NCBI RefSeq assembly: GCF_004005495.1
Contig: NZ_RZYA01000017.1
Span: forward strand, 109,654-173,653
Reading direction: 5' to 3'
Origin: Streptomyces antnestii
GTDB lineage: Bacteria; Actinomycetota; Actinomycetes; Streptomycetales; Streptomycetaceae
Length of the DNA: 64,000 bases
Made by a program: the position numbers and the translations under genes. This document shows positions 16,672 to 25,173 of the stretch, in pieces (position 1 is the stretch's first letter; each line of letters begins with the position of its first letter). Below the pieces are notes generated by a model. That model made no database searches. It was not told the DNA's origin and worked only from the letters and a program-made list of their open reading frames with translations.

Positions 16672-19314
16672 TTACGGCATCGGCGTCTTCCAGATCCCCC
16701 GTCCGTGCGTCGCCACATACAGCTGGCGGCCGTCCGGGCTCGGCGACAGGTAGACGGCCGGCGCGGTCGGCAGGGTGGTGCCGAGGCGCTGCCAGTGGCC
16801 GTCCGCGCCGCGGGCGGCGGTGAAGACGCCGAGGTCCGTGGCGACGGCGAGCGTGCCCGACGGCGTGATCAGCAGGGAGTTGGCGGGCGCGTCCGGGAAC
16901 GAGTCCGTGGCCGCCGGGTCGCCGCTGACGTCGTGCCAGGTGGCGCCGCCGTCGGTGGTGCGCCACACGTGGCCGTAGCCGGCGCCGGGGCCTTCGTTCC
17001 AGTGCCGCGAGAAGCCGTTGACGACGGCGTAGACCGTCCCGCCCGAGGCGTCGGAGGGGTCGATGGCGACGTCGGCGATGTAGCGGTTGGGGAAGTCGGC
17101 CGGGAGGTTCACCTGGTGCCAGGTGCCTCCGTAGTTGGTGACCATGCCCCGGCCGAACGAGGCGCCCGGGTTGCACGAGCCGCACCACGCGCCCCACACG
17201 ACGCGGTCACGGCTGGCGACGGCGGTCGTGGAGTGGCCCGCGCCCGTGTCGTAGAGCTTGGTCCAGTCGGCTCCGCTCGTGGTGTCCCAGGTCTTGGTGT
17301 CGCCCCAGATGTACTGGCCGCCCGCGACCCAGTAACCGGCGTCCTTGTCGTCCGCGGAGAACGGTGCGATGAAGCGGGCGTTCGGGTCGCCCGGGGCGAT
17401 GTCGGTGATGACGTCCTCGGCCCCGGTGTCGCTGGCCGTGTAGCCGCAGTTGCGGGTGATCTGGAGGGCGAGGTTCGTGTACTCGCCGACCGTCTCGCAG
17501 CCGTTGGCCGGGTTCACGAGCTGGTCGCCGCCGTCACCGCCGAACGGGGCCACCATCTGCCCGTCGGGGTTCAGCTTCTGCCCCTGGTACGTGGATCCCT
17601 TCGGCGCGAGCAGGGAGACGCCGTTGTCCTGGAGGCCGCCCCAGACCGCGTCACCACTGCCGTCCGTCATGCGGCCCGCGCCCACCGAGTAGTACTGCAG
17701 GTTGCGGAGAGTGCCGGACTCGTTGAGGTTGCGCCAGCCGGGCGTGCGCTGCGCGACGGGCCGGGCGTAGGCGCCGCCGTCATTGCCGACGTAGACCTGC
17801 GGGGTGCCGCCCTGCCAGCGGGAGAAGGCGATGGCGTGCTGGTCGGAGTGCATGACGTCGCCGTCGCAGGTGTTGGCCGCCTGGTCGTACGAGAAGCAGG
17901 ACAGGCCGAAGTTCCAGTACCGGCCCACGGCGTGCCAGTTCGAGCCGCCGTCCCGCGTCTCGAAGACCTCTTCGAGACCGAGGTAGACGTGGTCCGGGTC
18001 GGTCGGGTCGACGGCGACGACCTGGTCGTACCAGGACTGGGTGCCGGGCTGGTAGCCCGCGCCGATCGCGTTCAGCTTCATCGCGGAGCCGCTCGCGGAG
18101 AGTTTCGCGGGGGTCGCGATCTGCTTGAAGGGGCCGTCGGCGTTGCCGCTCTCGCTGACGTACACGCCCGCGAGGACGGAGGAGACGCCGCCGCCCTTCG
18201 CCTTGTTGAGGAGCTTGGGGGACTCCATGGAGACGTAGAGCTTGCTGCCGTCGGCGGCGTACGCGAAGGACGCGTTGCCGATCTCGGCGGGGTTGATCGC
18301 GCCCGTCGGGTTGGCGCGCTTCCAGGTCATGCCGGCGTCGTCGGAGTAGTAGAAGCCGTTGTAGTCGGCCCCGCCGCGCCAGGCGACGTTCGCGAGGAGC
18401 TTTTTGCCGTCGCTGCCGGGCTGTACGGCGATGTCGTCGGCGATGTCCGCGTACTGGGCGGAGACGCCGCAGCCGATGCCGCTCACGCCGACGCCCGCGC
18501 AGGGCGCGAGGACCATGGTCCAGGCCGTGGACTGCCCGGCCGCGAGCGGGCGCCGGAAGAGCCCGTGCGAGGAGGCCGCGAAGACGTAGCCGGCCGCCTG
18601 GTCGAAGGTGACGGTGTGGACCGAGGAACTGTCGAGTTCCGTGCCGCCGACCTTGTCGCTCTCGGCGAACGTGCCGTGCACGGGGTCGGCGAGCCGGTAG
18701 ACGCCGCTGCCGAGGTAGTTGTCGGACGCGGTGGTCGCCTCGCCGGTGGCCAGCCACAGGGAGCCGTCCGGGGCGGTGGCGAGCGCGCCCACCGACAGGG
18801 CGGGCAGGTGGTCGGCGATCGGCGTCCAGGTCGCGCCGTCGTCCGTGGAGCGGAACACGCCGCCGCCGGCCGCGCCCGCGTAGACGACGCCCTTGTGGGC
18901 CGGGTCGGTGGCGAGCGCGGCGATGCGGCCCGCCGAACGGCCCGCGCCGCCCCCGGAGTTGGAGGCGGAGTGGTCGCGGTAGTGGAGCGCGTCCTCGTTG
19001 TACGGGGAGGTGGTGACCTCGCTCCAGGTGCCGGACTTCACCGGCATGTTCTTGATGTGCTTCCAGGCGTCAGCGTAGGCGCCCGCCGTGACCTGGCCGC
19101 TGGGGGAGAGCCTCGGATCGTTGTACGAGTCGATGGACTCCATCAGCTCCTGGGAGTCCTCGCCCGCCACGTCGTGGCGGCCGTGCCCAGCGCTGTCGAC
19201 CACTCCGTACGCGGCGACGGATCCCGTCCCCGCGGCAAGGAGTGCCGCCGCGCAGAGGGCGAGGGCCGTTCTGGCCCTCTTGCCCGGTCTGCGCCCCTCG
19301 GAAAACGCGTGCAT
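16672..19314 (-). CDS. Secreted Asp-box (BNR) beta-propeller protein, glycosidase-like
   Basis: From ATG 19314 (GGAG about 8 bases upstream) the product is 880 residues with a signal peptide (basic RPGKRAR, then a hydrophobic stretch to about residue 35). The rest contains several Asp-box repeats of the S/T-x-D-x-G-x-x-W type, for example STDDGATW, SDDAGMTW, TRDGGSNW and TTDGGATW, spread along two propeller-like halves. This is the architecture of sialidase/xyloglucanase (GH74-like) and VPS10-type propellers. No catalytic pair can be assigned with certainty, so binding or hydrolysis of an extracellular polymer is inference. It is convergent with the deacylase gene, 31 bp away. Confidence 0.9.
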   Translation of the reverse strand: MHAFSEGRRPGKRARTALALCAAALLAAGTGSVAAYGVVDSAGHGRHDVAGEDSQELMESIDSYNDPRLSPSGQVTAGAYADAWKHIKNMPVKSGTWSEVTTSPYNEDALHYRDHSASNSGGGAGRSAGRIAALATDPAHKGVVYAGAAGGGVFRSTDDGATWTPIADHLPALSVGALATAPDGSLWLATGEATTASDNYLGSGVYRLADPVHGTFAESDKVGGTELDSSSVHTVTFDQAAGYVFAASSHGLFRRPLAAGQSTAWTMVLAPCAGVGVSGIGCGVSAQYADIADDIAVQPGSDGKKLLANVAWRGGADYNGFYYSDDAGMTWKRANPTGAINPAEIGNASFAYAADGSKLYVSMESPKLLNKAKGGGVSSVLAGVYVSESGNADGPFKQIATPAKLSASGSAMKLNAIGAGYQPGTQSWYDQVVAVDPTDPDHVYLGLEEVFETRDGGSNWHAVGRYWNFGLSCFSYDQAANTCDGDVMHSDQHAIAFSRWQGGTPQVYVGNDGGAYARPVAQRTPGWRNLNESGTLRNLQYYSVGAGRMTDGSGDAVWGGLQDNGVSLLAPKGSTYQGQKLNPDGQMVAPFGGDGGDQLVNPANGCETVGEYTNLALQITRNCGYTASDTGAEDVITDIAPGDPNARFIAPFSADDKDAGYWVAGGQYIWGDTKTWDTTSGADWTKLYDTGAGHSTTAVASRDRVVWGAWCGSCNPGASFGRGMVTNYGGTWHQVNLPADFPNRYIADVAIDPSDASGGTVYAVVNGFSRHWNEGPGAGYGHVWRTTDGGATWHDVSGDPAATDSFPDAPANSLLITPSGTLAVATDLGVFTAARGADGHWQRLGTTLPTAPAVYLSPSPDGRQLYVATHGRGIWKTPMP

Positions 19315-19474
19315 CGTGTCTCCGGTTCCTTCGGCACGGAGCGGTGGCGCCCCACACGGCCACGCTGGGTCTCCTGTTGCCGAGCGCCGGAAACGTACTC
19401 CCGCGTTCCGGGTCAACTCCCCGGGTTTACGAGGACTTTGACGAATACGCGTCAGACGGGCCGGGTCCGCCGGC

Positions 19475-20308
19475 TCACTTGGGCCACTTCGTCGATCCCG
19501 GGGAGCCGTGGCCGCGCCCCGGTTTGCCGCCGGCGTTCCCCCGGGCCGGGGCGGTGGTGAAGGGGGCCGAGGTCGTGGGCGCGCTGCCGGTGGCGGGGGC
19601 GGTCGTGGCCCCGCCGTCGCCCGCCGTGCCGCCGGCGCTCCCGCTCGGGCTGGGGCTCGCGTCATGGCTCGGCGAACCGGACACAGGCCCGCCCGCCGTG
19701 GCGGCGGAGGCGGCCGGACCTGCGGAGGTGCCGGGGTGCGCGGCGGGTGACGCCGACGGCGAGTGTTCGGCACGGGGCGCCTTGCCGTCGCCCTTGCCGT
19801 GCCCCCAGGGCAGTGGTCCGCCCGCGGGGCCCGAGTCGAACAGCCCGGCGACGACGACGCCGAGCAAGACGACGCAGGCCGCACCCATGCCGACGGCGAT
19901 GCGCCGCATCAGCCGCCGCCTGCGGCCGGAGCCGTCGACGAAGACCGCGTCGTCGCCGGGGGCGTCGCCATAGCCGTCGTGCGCGCCGTCGTGGGCACTG
20001 TCGTAGGCGCCGGGTACGCCGGGTACTCCCGGTACGGAAACGGCCGCCATCGGCGCGGTGGATATGAGGTCGTCGTGCGGCGCGTGCGCGGGGTCGTCAT
20101 ACGCGTATGTGGGGCCGTCGTGCGCATTCGCGGGCGCGTCGGCGTACGCCGGACCGGCCGTCGGGACCCCGTTCGCCTCGTACCAGCCGTGCGCCGCGGC
20201 CGGGTCCGCGTACTGCTCGTACACGCTCGCCGTCGCGTCCGCGTCGTAGACGCCGTAGACCCTCGGAGGTGTGTCGTCGCCGCCGGGCGTGGGGTGCTGC
20301 CAGGACAT
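19475..20308 (-). CDS. Single-pass membrane protein with low-complexity tails
   Basis: The 277-residue product has an Ala/Asp/Tyr/Gly-rich N-terminal tail (about 130 residues, with repeated AYD, HDG and YAD units), a GRRRRLMRR basic patch, and one membrane helix at about residues 138-156. An extracellular Ser/Pro/Thr/Ala/Gly-rich tail of about 115 residues follows. The topology implies cytoplasmic N and outer C termini. No enzymatic domain is visible. Similar tail-helix-tail proteins are common in Streptomyces and are unassigned. It lies 160 bp upstream of the propeller gene on the same strand. Confidence 0.82.
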   Translation of the reverse strand: MSWQHPTPGGDDTPPRVYGVYDADATASVYEQYADPAAAHGWYEANGVPTAGPAYADAPANAHDGPTYAYDDPAHAPHDDLISTAPMAAVSVPGVPGVPGAYDSAHDGAHDGYGDAPGDDAVFVDGSGRRRRLMRRIAVGMGAACVVLLGVVVAGLFDSGPAGGPLPWGHGKGDGKAPRAEHSPSASPAAHPGTSAGPAASAATAGGPVSGSPSHDASPSPSGSAGGTAGDGGATTAPATGSAPTTSAPFTTAPARGNAGGKPGRGHGSPGSTKWPK

Positions 20309-20443
20309 GAGGGCGGATTGTAGAGAACCTGAGGGCTTCCCGCGTAGCCGTCGGCGATATCAGCCCAAAGCGGACCGCCCGCGATGCCCCACGTGTCCTA
20401 AAACACGGAGCGCCCGACGATACCCGGCCGTAAGCTCACGGAC

Positions 20444-21655
20444 ATGCAGGTGATCCAGTCGACGAAGCTCGCCAATGTCTGTTACGAGATCCGGGGCCCG
20501 GTGCTCGAGGAGGCGATGCGTCTGGAGGCAGCCGGCCATCGCATCCTCAAGCTCAACACCGGCAACCCGGCCGCCTTCGGTTTCGAGTGCCCGCCCGAGA
20601 TCCTCGAGGACATGCTCCGCAACCTCGGGGACGCGCACGGGTACGGGGACGCGAAGGGCCTGCTGGCCGCCCGTCGCGCGGTGATGATGCACTACCAGAC
20701 GCTGGGCGTGGAGACGGACGTCGAGAACGTCTTCATCGGCAACGGCGTCTCCGAGCTGATCGTCATGGCGATGCAGGGCCTGCTCGACGACGGCGACGAG
20801 GTCCTCGTCCCGTCGCCGGACTACCCGCTGTGGACGGCCGCGGTCTCGCTCTCCGGCGGCACCGCCGTGCACTACCGCTGCGACGAGCAGTCCGACTGGA
20901 TGCCCGATCTCGCCGACGTGGAGCGGAAGGTCACCGACCGCACCAAGGCGATCGTGATCATCAACCCGAACAACCCGACGGGCGCCGTCTACAGCGACGA
21001 CATGCTGCGCGGCCTGACCGACATCGCCCGCCGCCACAACCTGCTTGTCTGCTCGGACGAGATCTACGACAAGATCCTCTACGACGGCGCGACGCACACG
21101 CCGACCGCGGCCATCGCCCCCGACCTGCTGACGCTCACCTTCAACGGCATGTCGAAGGCGTACCGCGTGGCCGGTTACCGCGTGGGCTGGATGGCGATCT
21201 CGGGGCCGCGCGCGCACGCCGACTCGTACATCGAGGGCCTGACGATCCTGGCGAACATGCGCCTGTGCGCGAACATGCCGGGCCAGCACGGTGTCGTCGC
21301 GGCGCTCAGCGGGCGTCAGACGATCACCGACCTGGTGCTGCCGGGCGGGCGCCTGAAGGAGCAGCGGGACACGGCGTACGACCTGCTGACGCAGATTCCG
21401 GGCGTGACGTGCGTGAAGCCGAAGGGCGCCCTTTATCTGTTCCCGCGGCTCGACCCGAAGGTGTTCAAGGTCAAGGACGACCGGCAGATGGTCCTCGACC
21501 TGCTGCGCGCCGAGAAGATCATGGTCGTGCACGGTACGGGGTTCAACTGGACGGAGCCGGACCACTTCCGGGTCGTCACGCTGCCGACGGTCGGCCAGCT
21601 CACGGAGGCCATCACCCGTATCGGCCGCTTCCTGGACGGCTACAGCCAGCCGTGA
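20444..21655 (+). CDS. Class I/II PLP aminotransferase (AlaA-like)
   Basis: The 403-residue enzyme has all fold-type I aminotransferase landmarks. These are the N-terminal LNTGNPAAFGF substrate loop, the cofactor region NGVSELI, NPNNPTGAVYS (174-184), SDEIYD with Asp205 and Tyr208 contacting PLP, the Schiff-base Lys238 in GMSKAYRVAGYRVGW, and a late Arg region (FRVV) for the substrate carboxylate. The sequence resembles glutamate-pyruvate (alanine) aminotransferases of the AlaA type, so it probably interconverts alanine and 2-oxoglutarate with pyruvate and glutamate. Specificity among aspartate, alanine and aromatic substrates cannot be settled from motifs alone. Confidence 0.93.
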   Translation: MQVIQSTKLANVCYEIRGPVLEEAMRLEAAGHRILKLNTGNPAAFGFECPPEILEDMLRNLGDAHGYGDAKGLLAARRAVMMHYQTLGVETDVENVFIGNGVSELIVMAMQGLLDDGDEVLVPSPDYPLWTAAVSLSGGTAVHYRCDEQSDWMPDLADVERKVTDRTKAIVIINPNNPTGAVYSDDMLRGLTDIARRHNLLVCSDEIYDKILYDGATHTPTAAIAPDLLTLTFNGMSKAYRVAGYRVGWMAISGPRAHADSYIEGLTILANMRLCANMPGQHGVVAALSGRQTITDLVLPGGRLKEQRDTAYDLLTQIPGVTCVKPKGALYLFPRLDPKVFKVKDDRQMVLDLLRAEKIMVVHGTGFNWTEPDHFRVVTLPTVGQLTEAITRIGRFLDGYSQP

Positions 21656-21671
21656 GTGACAGAACTCAACT

Positions 21672-21686
21672 TTAGACTGAATCTAA
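21672..21686. promoter_or_regulatory. Fur-family-type box
   Basis: TTAGA-CTGAA-TCTAA is a perfect 5-5-5 palindrome, 40 bp before the start of the next gene. It closely resembles PerR/Fur-type operators (TTANAATNATTNTAA) and the sites of Streptomyces Fur-like regulators. The flanks (AACTTTAG...CTAAGCTA) continue AT-rich, unlike the surrounding DNA, so it probably overlaps a promoter. Confidence 0.55.
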
Positions 21687-21725
21687 GCTAGGATGGCCTT
21701 CAAGCTACCCGCCTGGAGGCCACCC

Positions 21726-22139
21726 ATGTACGAGCCGATCCGTACCAAGTCGGTCCATGCCATGGCCGACCCCGGCGACTTCCCGCACCGTTCCCGCGAA
21801 GAGGAGCTGGACATCCAGCTCGCCGGGCACCTGGCCGCCCTGCTCGCCGTCACCGACGAGCTGCGCGCGCTCACGCCGGACGGGGACGGAGACCTCGACG
21901 CGGCGGCCGACTCCCTCGCGCACCAGGTGGCCCGCCTGCGCGGCGGCGCCTCCCCGGTGCGCTCGGCGGTGACCTCCGCGATCCACGAACCGCACGCCGC
22001 CGCCCTGCACCAGCGCGCCCACGCGCTCGCGGGCCGCGCCCTGGTCGTCGCCGCGTCCCGCGCGGACACGGCGGCCGCGATCCTCGCCGCCCGCCGCATG
22101 GAGGCCCACGCCTCCGCGGCCCGCCTGGTCAGCGCCTGA
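21726..22139 (+). CDS. Small helical protein of unknown function
   Basis: The 137-residue product starts at ATG 21726 with GGAGG about 7 bases upstream; an in-frame upstream ATG at 21693 lies inside the promoter palindrome flank and is unlikely. The sequence is Ala- and His-rich with long predicted helices (EEELDIQLAGHLAALLAVTD, then DLDAAADSLAHQVARLR, then AAALHQRAHALAGRALVVAA) and no membrane segment or Cys. Seven or more His residues and a Fur-type box in front suggest a link to metals or peroxide, but no known family is recognised. A strong hairpin follows 22 bp after the stop. Confidence 0.82.
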   Translation: MYEPIRTKSVHAMADPGDFPHRSREEELDIQLAGHLAALLAVTDELRALTPDGDGDLDAAADSLAHQVARLRGGASPVRSAVTSAIHEPHAAALHQRAHALAGRALVVAASRADTAAAILAARRMEAHASAARLVSA

Positions 22140-22160
22140 GCGCCGGCCCTCTGACGTCCT

Positions 22161-22190
22161 CGTGGGGTCCGGTCGATCCCGGACCCCACG
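22161..22190 (+). terminator. 12-bp perfect terminator hairpin
   Basis: CGTGGGGTCCGG pairs with CCGGACCCCACG across a TCGATC loop, directly downstream of the small helical protein gene. Confidence 0.85.
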
Positions 22191-22245
22191 GGTGACTCAA
22201 CGCTTGACGGTCACCGTCGCCGAACGGGTGAAGCATGGCCCGGCG

Positions 22246-22287
22246 CACGACAGGGCCCCGCACACCGTTGTGCGGGGCCCTGTCGTG
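22246..22287. terminator. Perfect 19-bp hairpin after pckG
   Basis: CACGACAGGGCCCCGCACA (22246-22264) pairs perfectly with 22269-22287 across CCGT. It is 36 bp beyond the pckG stop on the minus strand and can also act on rightward transcripts. Confidence 0.9.
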
Positions 22288-22322
22288 AACCGTGCGACTA
22301 CTGACCCGGGAGTCAGTCAGTT

Positions 22323-24155
22323 TCAGCCGAGGCGCTGCACCAGGTTGCGGTACTCGTCCCACAGCTCCTTGGGCGTGTGGTCACCGAAGGTGTTGAGGTG
22401 CTCGGGGACCAGGGAGGCCTCCTCGCGCCACACCTCCTTGTCGACCGTGAGCAGGAAGTCGAGGTCGGAGTCGGCCAGTTCGAGGCCTTCCGTGTCGAGC
22501 GAGTCACGCGTCGGCAGGATGCCGATCGGGGACTCGACGCCCTCGGCCTTGCCTTCGAGGCGCTCCACGATCCACTTCAGGACGCGGCTGTTCTCGCCGA
22601 AGCCGGGCCACACGAACTTGCCCGCGTCGTTCTTGCGGAACCAGTTCACGTAGTAGATCTTCGGCAGCTTGGACTGGTCCTTGTCCTTGGCCACGTCGAC
22701 CCAGTGGGCCATGTAGTCGCCCATGTTGTAGCCGCAGAACGGGAGCATCGCGAACGGGTCGCGGCGCAGCTCGCCGACCTTGCCCTCGGCGGCGGCGGTC
22801 TTCTCGGACGCCACGTTCGCGCCGAGGAACACGCCGTGGTTCCAGTCGAAGGACTCGGTCACCAGCGGCACCGCGGAGGCGCGGCGGCCGCCGAAGAGGA
22901 TCGCCGAGATCGGCACGCCCTTCGGGTCCTCCCACTCGGGCGCGATGATCGGGCACTGCGAGGCGGGGGTGGTGAAGCGCGCGTTCGGGTGCGCGGCGGG
23001 GACGCCGGACTCGGGGGTCCAGTCGTTGCCCTTCCAGTCGGTGAGGTGCGCCGGAGTCTCCTCCGTCATGCCCTCCCACCACACGTCGCCGTCGTCGGTC
23101 AGCGCGACGTTCGTGAAGACGGAGTTGCCCCACAGCGTCTTCATGGCGTTGGCGTTGGTGTGCTCGCCGGTGCCGGGCGCGACGCCGAAGAAGCCGGCCT
23201 CGGGGTTGATCGCGTAGAGGCGGCCGTCCTCGCCGAACCGCATCCAGGCGATGTCGTCGCCGATGGTCTCGACGGTCCAGCCGGAGATCGTGGGCTCCAG
23301 CATGGCGAGGTTCGTCTTGCCGCAGGCGCTCGGGAAGGCGGCGGCGACGTACTTCGCCTCACCCTGCGGCGGAGTCAGCTTGAGGATGAGCATGTGCTCG
23401 GCGAGCCAGCCCTCGTCACGCGCCATGACGGACGCGATGCGCAGGGCGTAGCACTTCTTGCCGAGCAGGGCGTTGCCGCCGTAGCCGGAGCCGTAGGACC
23501 AGATCTCACGGGACTCCGGGAAGTGCGAGATGTACTTCGTGGAGTTGCACGGCCACGGAACGTCCGCCTCGCCCTCGGCGAGCGGGGCGCCGAGGGTGTG
23601 GACGGCCTTCACGAAGAAACCGTCGGTGCCGAGCTCGTCGAGGACGGCCTGGCCCATGCGGGTCATGGTGCGCATCGAGACGGCGACGTAAGCGGAGTCG
23701 GTGATCTCGACGCCGATGGCGGAGAGCTCCGAGCCGACGGGGCCCATGCAGAACGGGACGACGTACATCGTCCGGCCCTTCATCGAGCCGCGGAAGATGC
23801 CCTTCTCACCGGCGAAGATCTCCCGCATCTCGGCGGGGGCCTTCCAGTGGTTGGTCGGGCCGGCATCCTGCTCCTTCTCGGAGCAGATGAAGGTCCGGTC
23901 CTCGACGCGTGCGACGTCGGTCGGGTCGGAGGCCGCGTAGTAGGAGTTCGGGCGCTTGATCGGGTCGAGTTTCTTGAACGTTCCCTTGTCGACCAGTTCC
24001 TCGGCGAGGCGCTCGTACTCGGCCTCGGACCCGTCGCACCAGACCACGTTGTCCGGCTGCGTCAGTTCGGCGATCTCGTTGACCCACGAGATCAGTTCCT
24101 GGTGCTTGGTGGGGACGGTGCCCAAAGAAACGGGAGCCGCGATGTCGCGCGCCAC
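22323..24155 (-). CDS. pckG: Phosphoenolpyruvate carboxykinase (GTP)
   Basis: The 610-residue protein has the normal length and motifs of the GTP-dependent enzyme: NCSTKY-type oxaloacetate region (PCNSTKYISHF, about 202-212), GSGYGGNALLGKKC (222-235), the kinase P-loop AFPSACGKTN (273-282) with the hyper-reactive Cys278, and the metal site GDDIAWMRF (299-307). It converts oxaloacetate and GTP to phosphoenolpyruvate, GDP and CO2, the entry to gluconeogenesis in the cytoplasm. It is monocistronic, flanked by a perfect terminator, and divergent from the HlyIII-type gene across a 205-bp control region in which I see no clear operator. Confidence 0.98.
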   Translation of the reverse strand: MARDIAAPVSLGTVPTKHQELISWVNEIAELTQPDNVVWCDGSEAEYERLAEELVDKGTFKKLDPIKRPNSYYAASDPTDVARVEDRTFICSEKEQDAGPTNHWKAPAEMREIFAGEKGIFRGSMKGRTMYVVPFCMGPVGSELSAIGVEITDSAYVAVSMRTMTRMGQAVLDELGTDGFFVKAVHTLGAPLAEGEADVPWPCNSTKYISHFPESREIWSYGSGYGGNALLGKKCYALRIASVMARDEGWLAEHMLILKLTPPQGEAKYVAAAFPSACGKTNLAMLEPTISGWTVETIGDDIAWMRFGEDGRLYAINPEAGFFGVAPGTGEHTNANAMKTLWGNSVFTNVALTDDGDVWWEGMTEETPAHLTDWKGNDWTPESGVPAAHPNARFTTPASQCPIIAPEWEDPKGVPISAILFGGRRASAVPLVTESFDWNHGVFLGANVASEKTAAAEGKVGELRRDPFAMLPFCGYNMGDYMAHWVDVAKDKDQSKLPKIYYVNWFRKNDAGKFVWPGFGENSRVLKWIVERLEGKAEGVESPIGILPTRDSLDTEGLELADSDLDFLLTVDKEVWREEASLVPEHLNTFGDHTPKELWDEYRNLVQRLG

Positions 24156-24360
24156 GATTGCTCCTAAATGAGGGGTTTTGGTGTTGTTGCCCCTTGGGGG
24201 CTGCGACCCGGACGCTTCACTGAATCCCTCTGGCGCTCATCCGGTGCCGACTGCACTCATTTGATCATCCGACGCAACCGCGCATATGTCCAGAGGGCCT
24301 CACAGGGGAGCAAAGTGAGCATTGCCACTCAGATTCGCCGCCTACGGTCCCGTAGGTACG

Positions 24361-25050
24361 ATGCCGTCCATGACTGCCGCCACGCCACCCGAAGTGACCG
24401 CGACAGAGCCCGTCCCGGTGAAACCACGGCTGCGCGGCTGGCTGCACGCGGGCATGTTCCCGGCCGTCGTCATCTCCGGTCTCGTCCTCACCGCCCTCGC
24501 CGACTCCACCCGGGGCCGGATCGCGTGCGGGATCTACGTCCTCACGGCCTGCCTGCTCTTCGGCGTGAGCGCGCTCTACCACCGCGGCAACTGGGGCCCG
24601 CGCGCCGACGGCGTACTGCGCCGCCTCGACCACGCGAACATCTTCCTGATCATCGCGGGCACCTACACCCCGCTCACCATGCTCCTGCTCCCCGAGGCCA
24701 AGGGCGAATGGCTGATGTGGGGCATCTGGGCGGCGGCCACGGCCGGCATCATCTTCCGCGTCTTCTGGGTCGGCGCCCCGCGCTGGCTCTACACCCCCTG
24801 CTACATCGCGATGGGCTGGGCCGCCGTCTTCTTCCTGCCCGACTTCCTCCACACGGGCGGCACGGCCGTACTCGTCTGTGTGATCGTCGGCGGGCTGCTC
24901 TACAGCGCGGGCGGCGTCATCTACGGGATCAAGCGCCCGAACCCGTCACCCCGCTGGTTCGGCTTCCACGAGGTGTTCCACTCGCTGACGCTCGCGGCGT
25001 TCATCGTGCACTACGTCGGCATCTCGCTGGTGGCCTACCGGCACGCGTAA
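24361..25050 (+). CDS. trhA: Hemolysin III / TrhA family membrane protein (PAQR fold)
   Basis: The 229-residue product has seven predicted membrane helices and the metal-type motifs of the HlyIII/PAQR family: SALYHRG near residue 75, DHANIFLIIAGTYTP around 92-106, and the C-terminal HEVFHSLTLAAFIVHYVG with an HxxxH plus a later His. The family is linked to membrane fluidity homeostasis in bacteria; the older haemolysin name is probably misleading. The start is ATG 24361 or ATG 24370; no strong ribosome site separates them. A T-tailed hairpin ends the gene. Confidence 0.92.
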   Translation: MPSMTAATPPEVTATEPVPVKPRLRGWLHAGMFPAVVISGLVLTALADSTRGRIACGIYVLTACLLFGVSALYHRGNWGPRADGVLRRLDHANIFLIIAGTYTPLTMLLLPEAKGEWLMWGIWAAATAGIIFRVFWVGAPRWLYTPCYIAMGWAAVFFLPDFLHTGGTAVLVCVIVGGLLYSAGGVIYGIKRPNPSPRWFGFHEVFHSLTLAAFIVHYVGISLVAYRHA

Positions 25051-25076
25051 CACCTCCCCTCCCTTCCGGTCGTCAA

Positions 25077-25107
25077 TGGCCGCGGCTCTCCAGCCGCGGC
25101 CATTTTT
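25077..25107 (+). terminator. Rho-independent terminator with T-tract
   Basis: TGGCCGCGGCT (25077-25087) pairs with AGCCGCGGCCA (25092-25102) and is followed by TTTTT, a classical intrinsic terminator, unusual in this GC-rich DNA. Confidence 0.92.
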
Positions 25108-25136
25108 CGTGCGCGCACCACGAGGGGAGATAGATA

Positions 25137-25167
25137 TTGACAGTGACTATCACTTAAGAGTTACTCT
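25137..25167 (+). promoter_or_regulatory. Promoter with overlapping palindromes for the MFS-TetR operon
   Basis: TTGACA (25137-25142) is 17 bp from GTTACT (25160-25165), a plausible -35/-10 pair whose start point would fall about at the ATG 25174. No Shine-Dalgarno sequence precedes that ATG, so the mRNA may be leaderless. Two palindromes overlap the core: AGTGA-CTA-TCACT (25142-25154) and AGAGT-T-ACTCT (25157-25167). A TetR-type repressor encoded two genes on could bind here and block the polymerase. Confidence 0.6.
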
Positions 25168-25173
25168 CATTTC

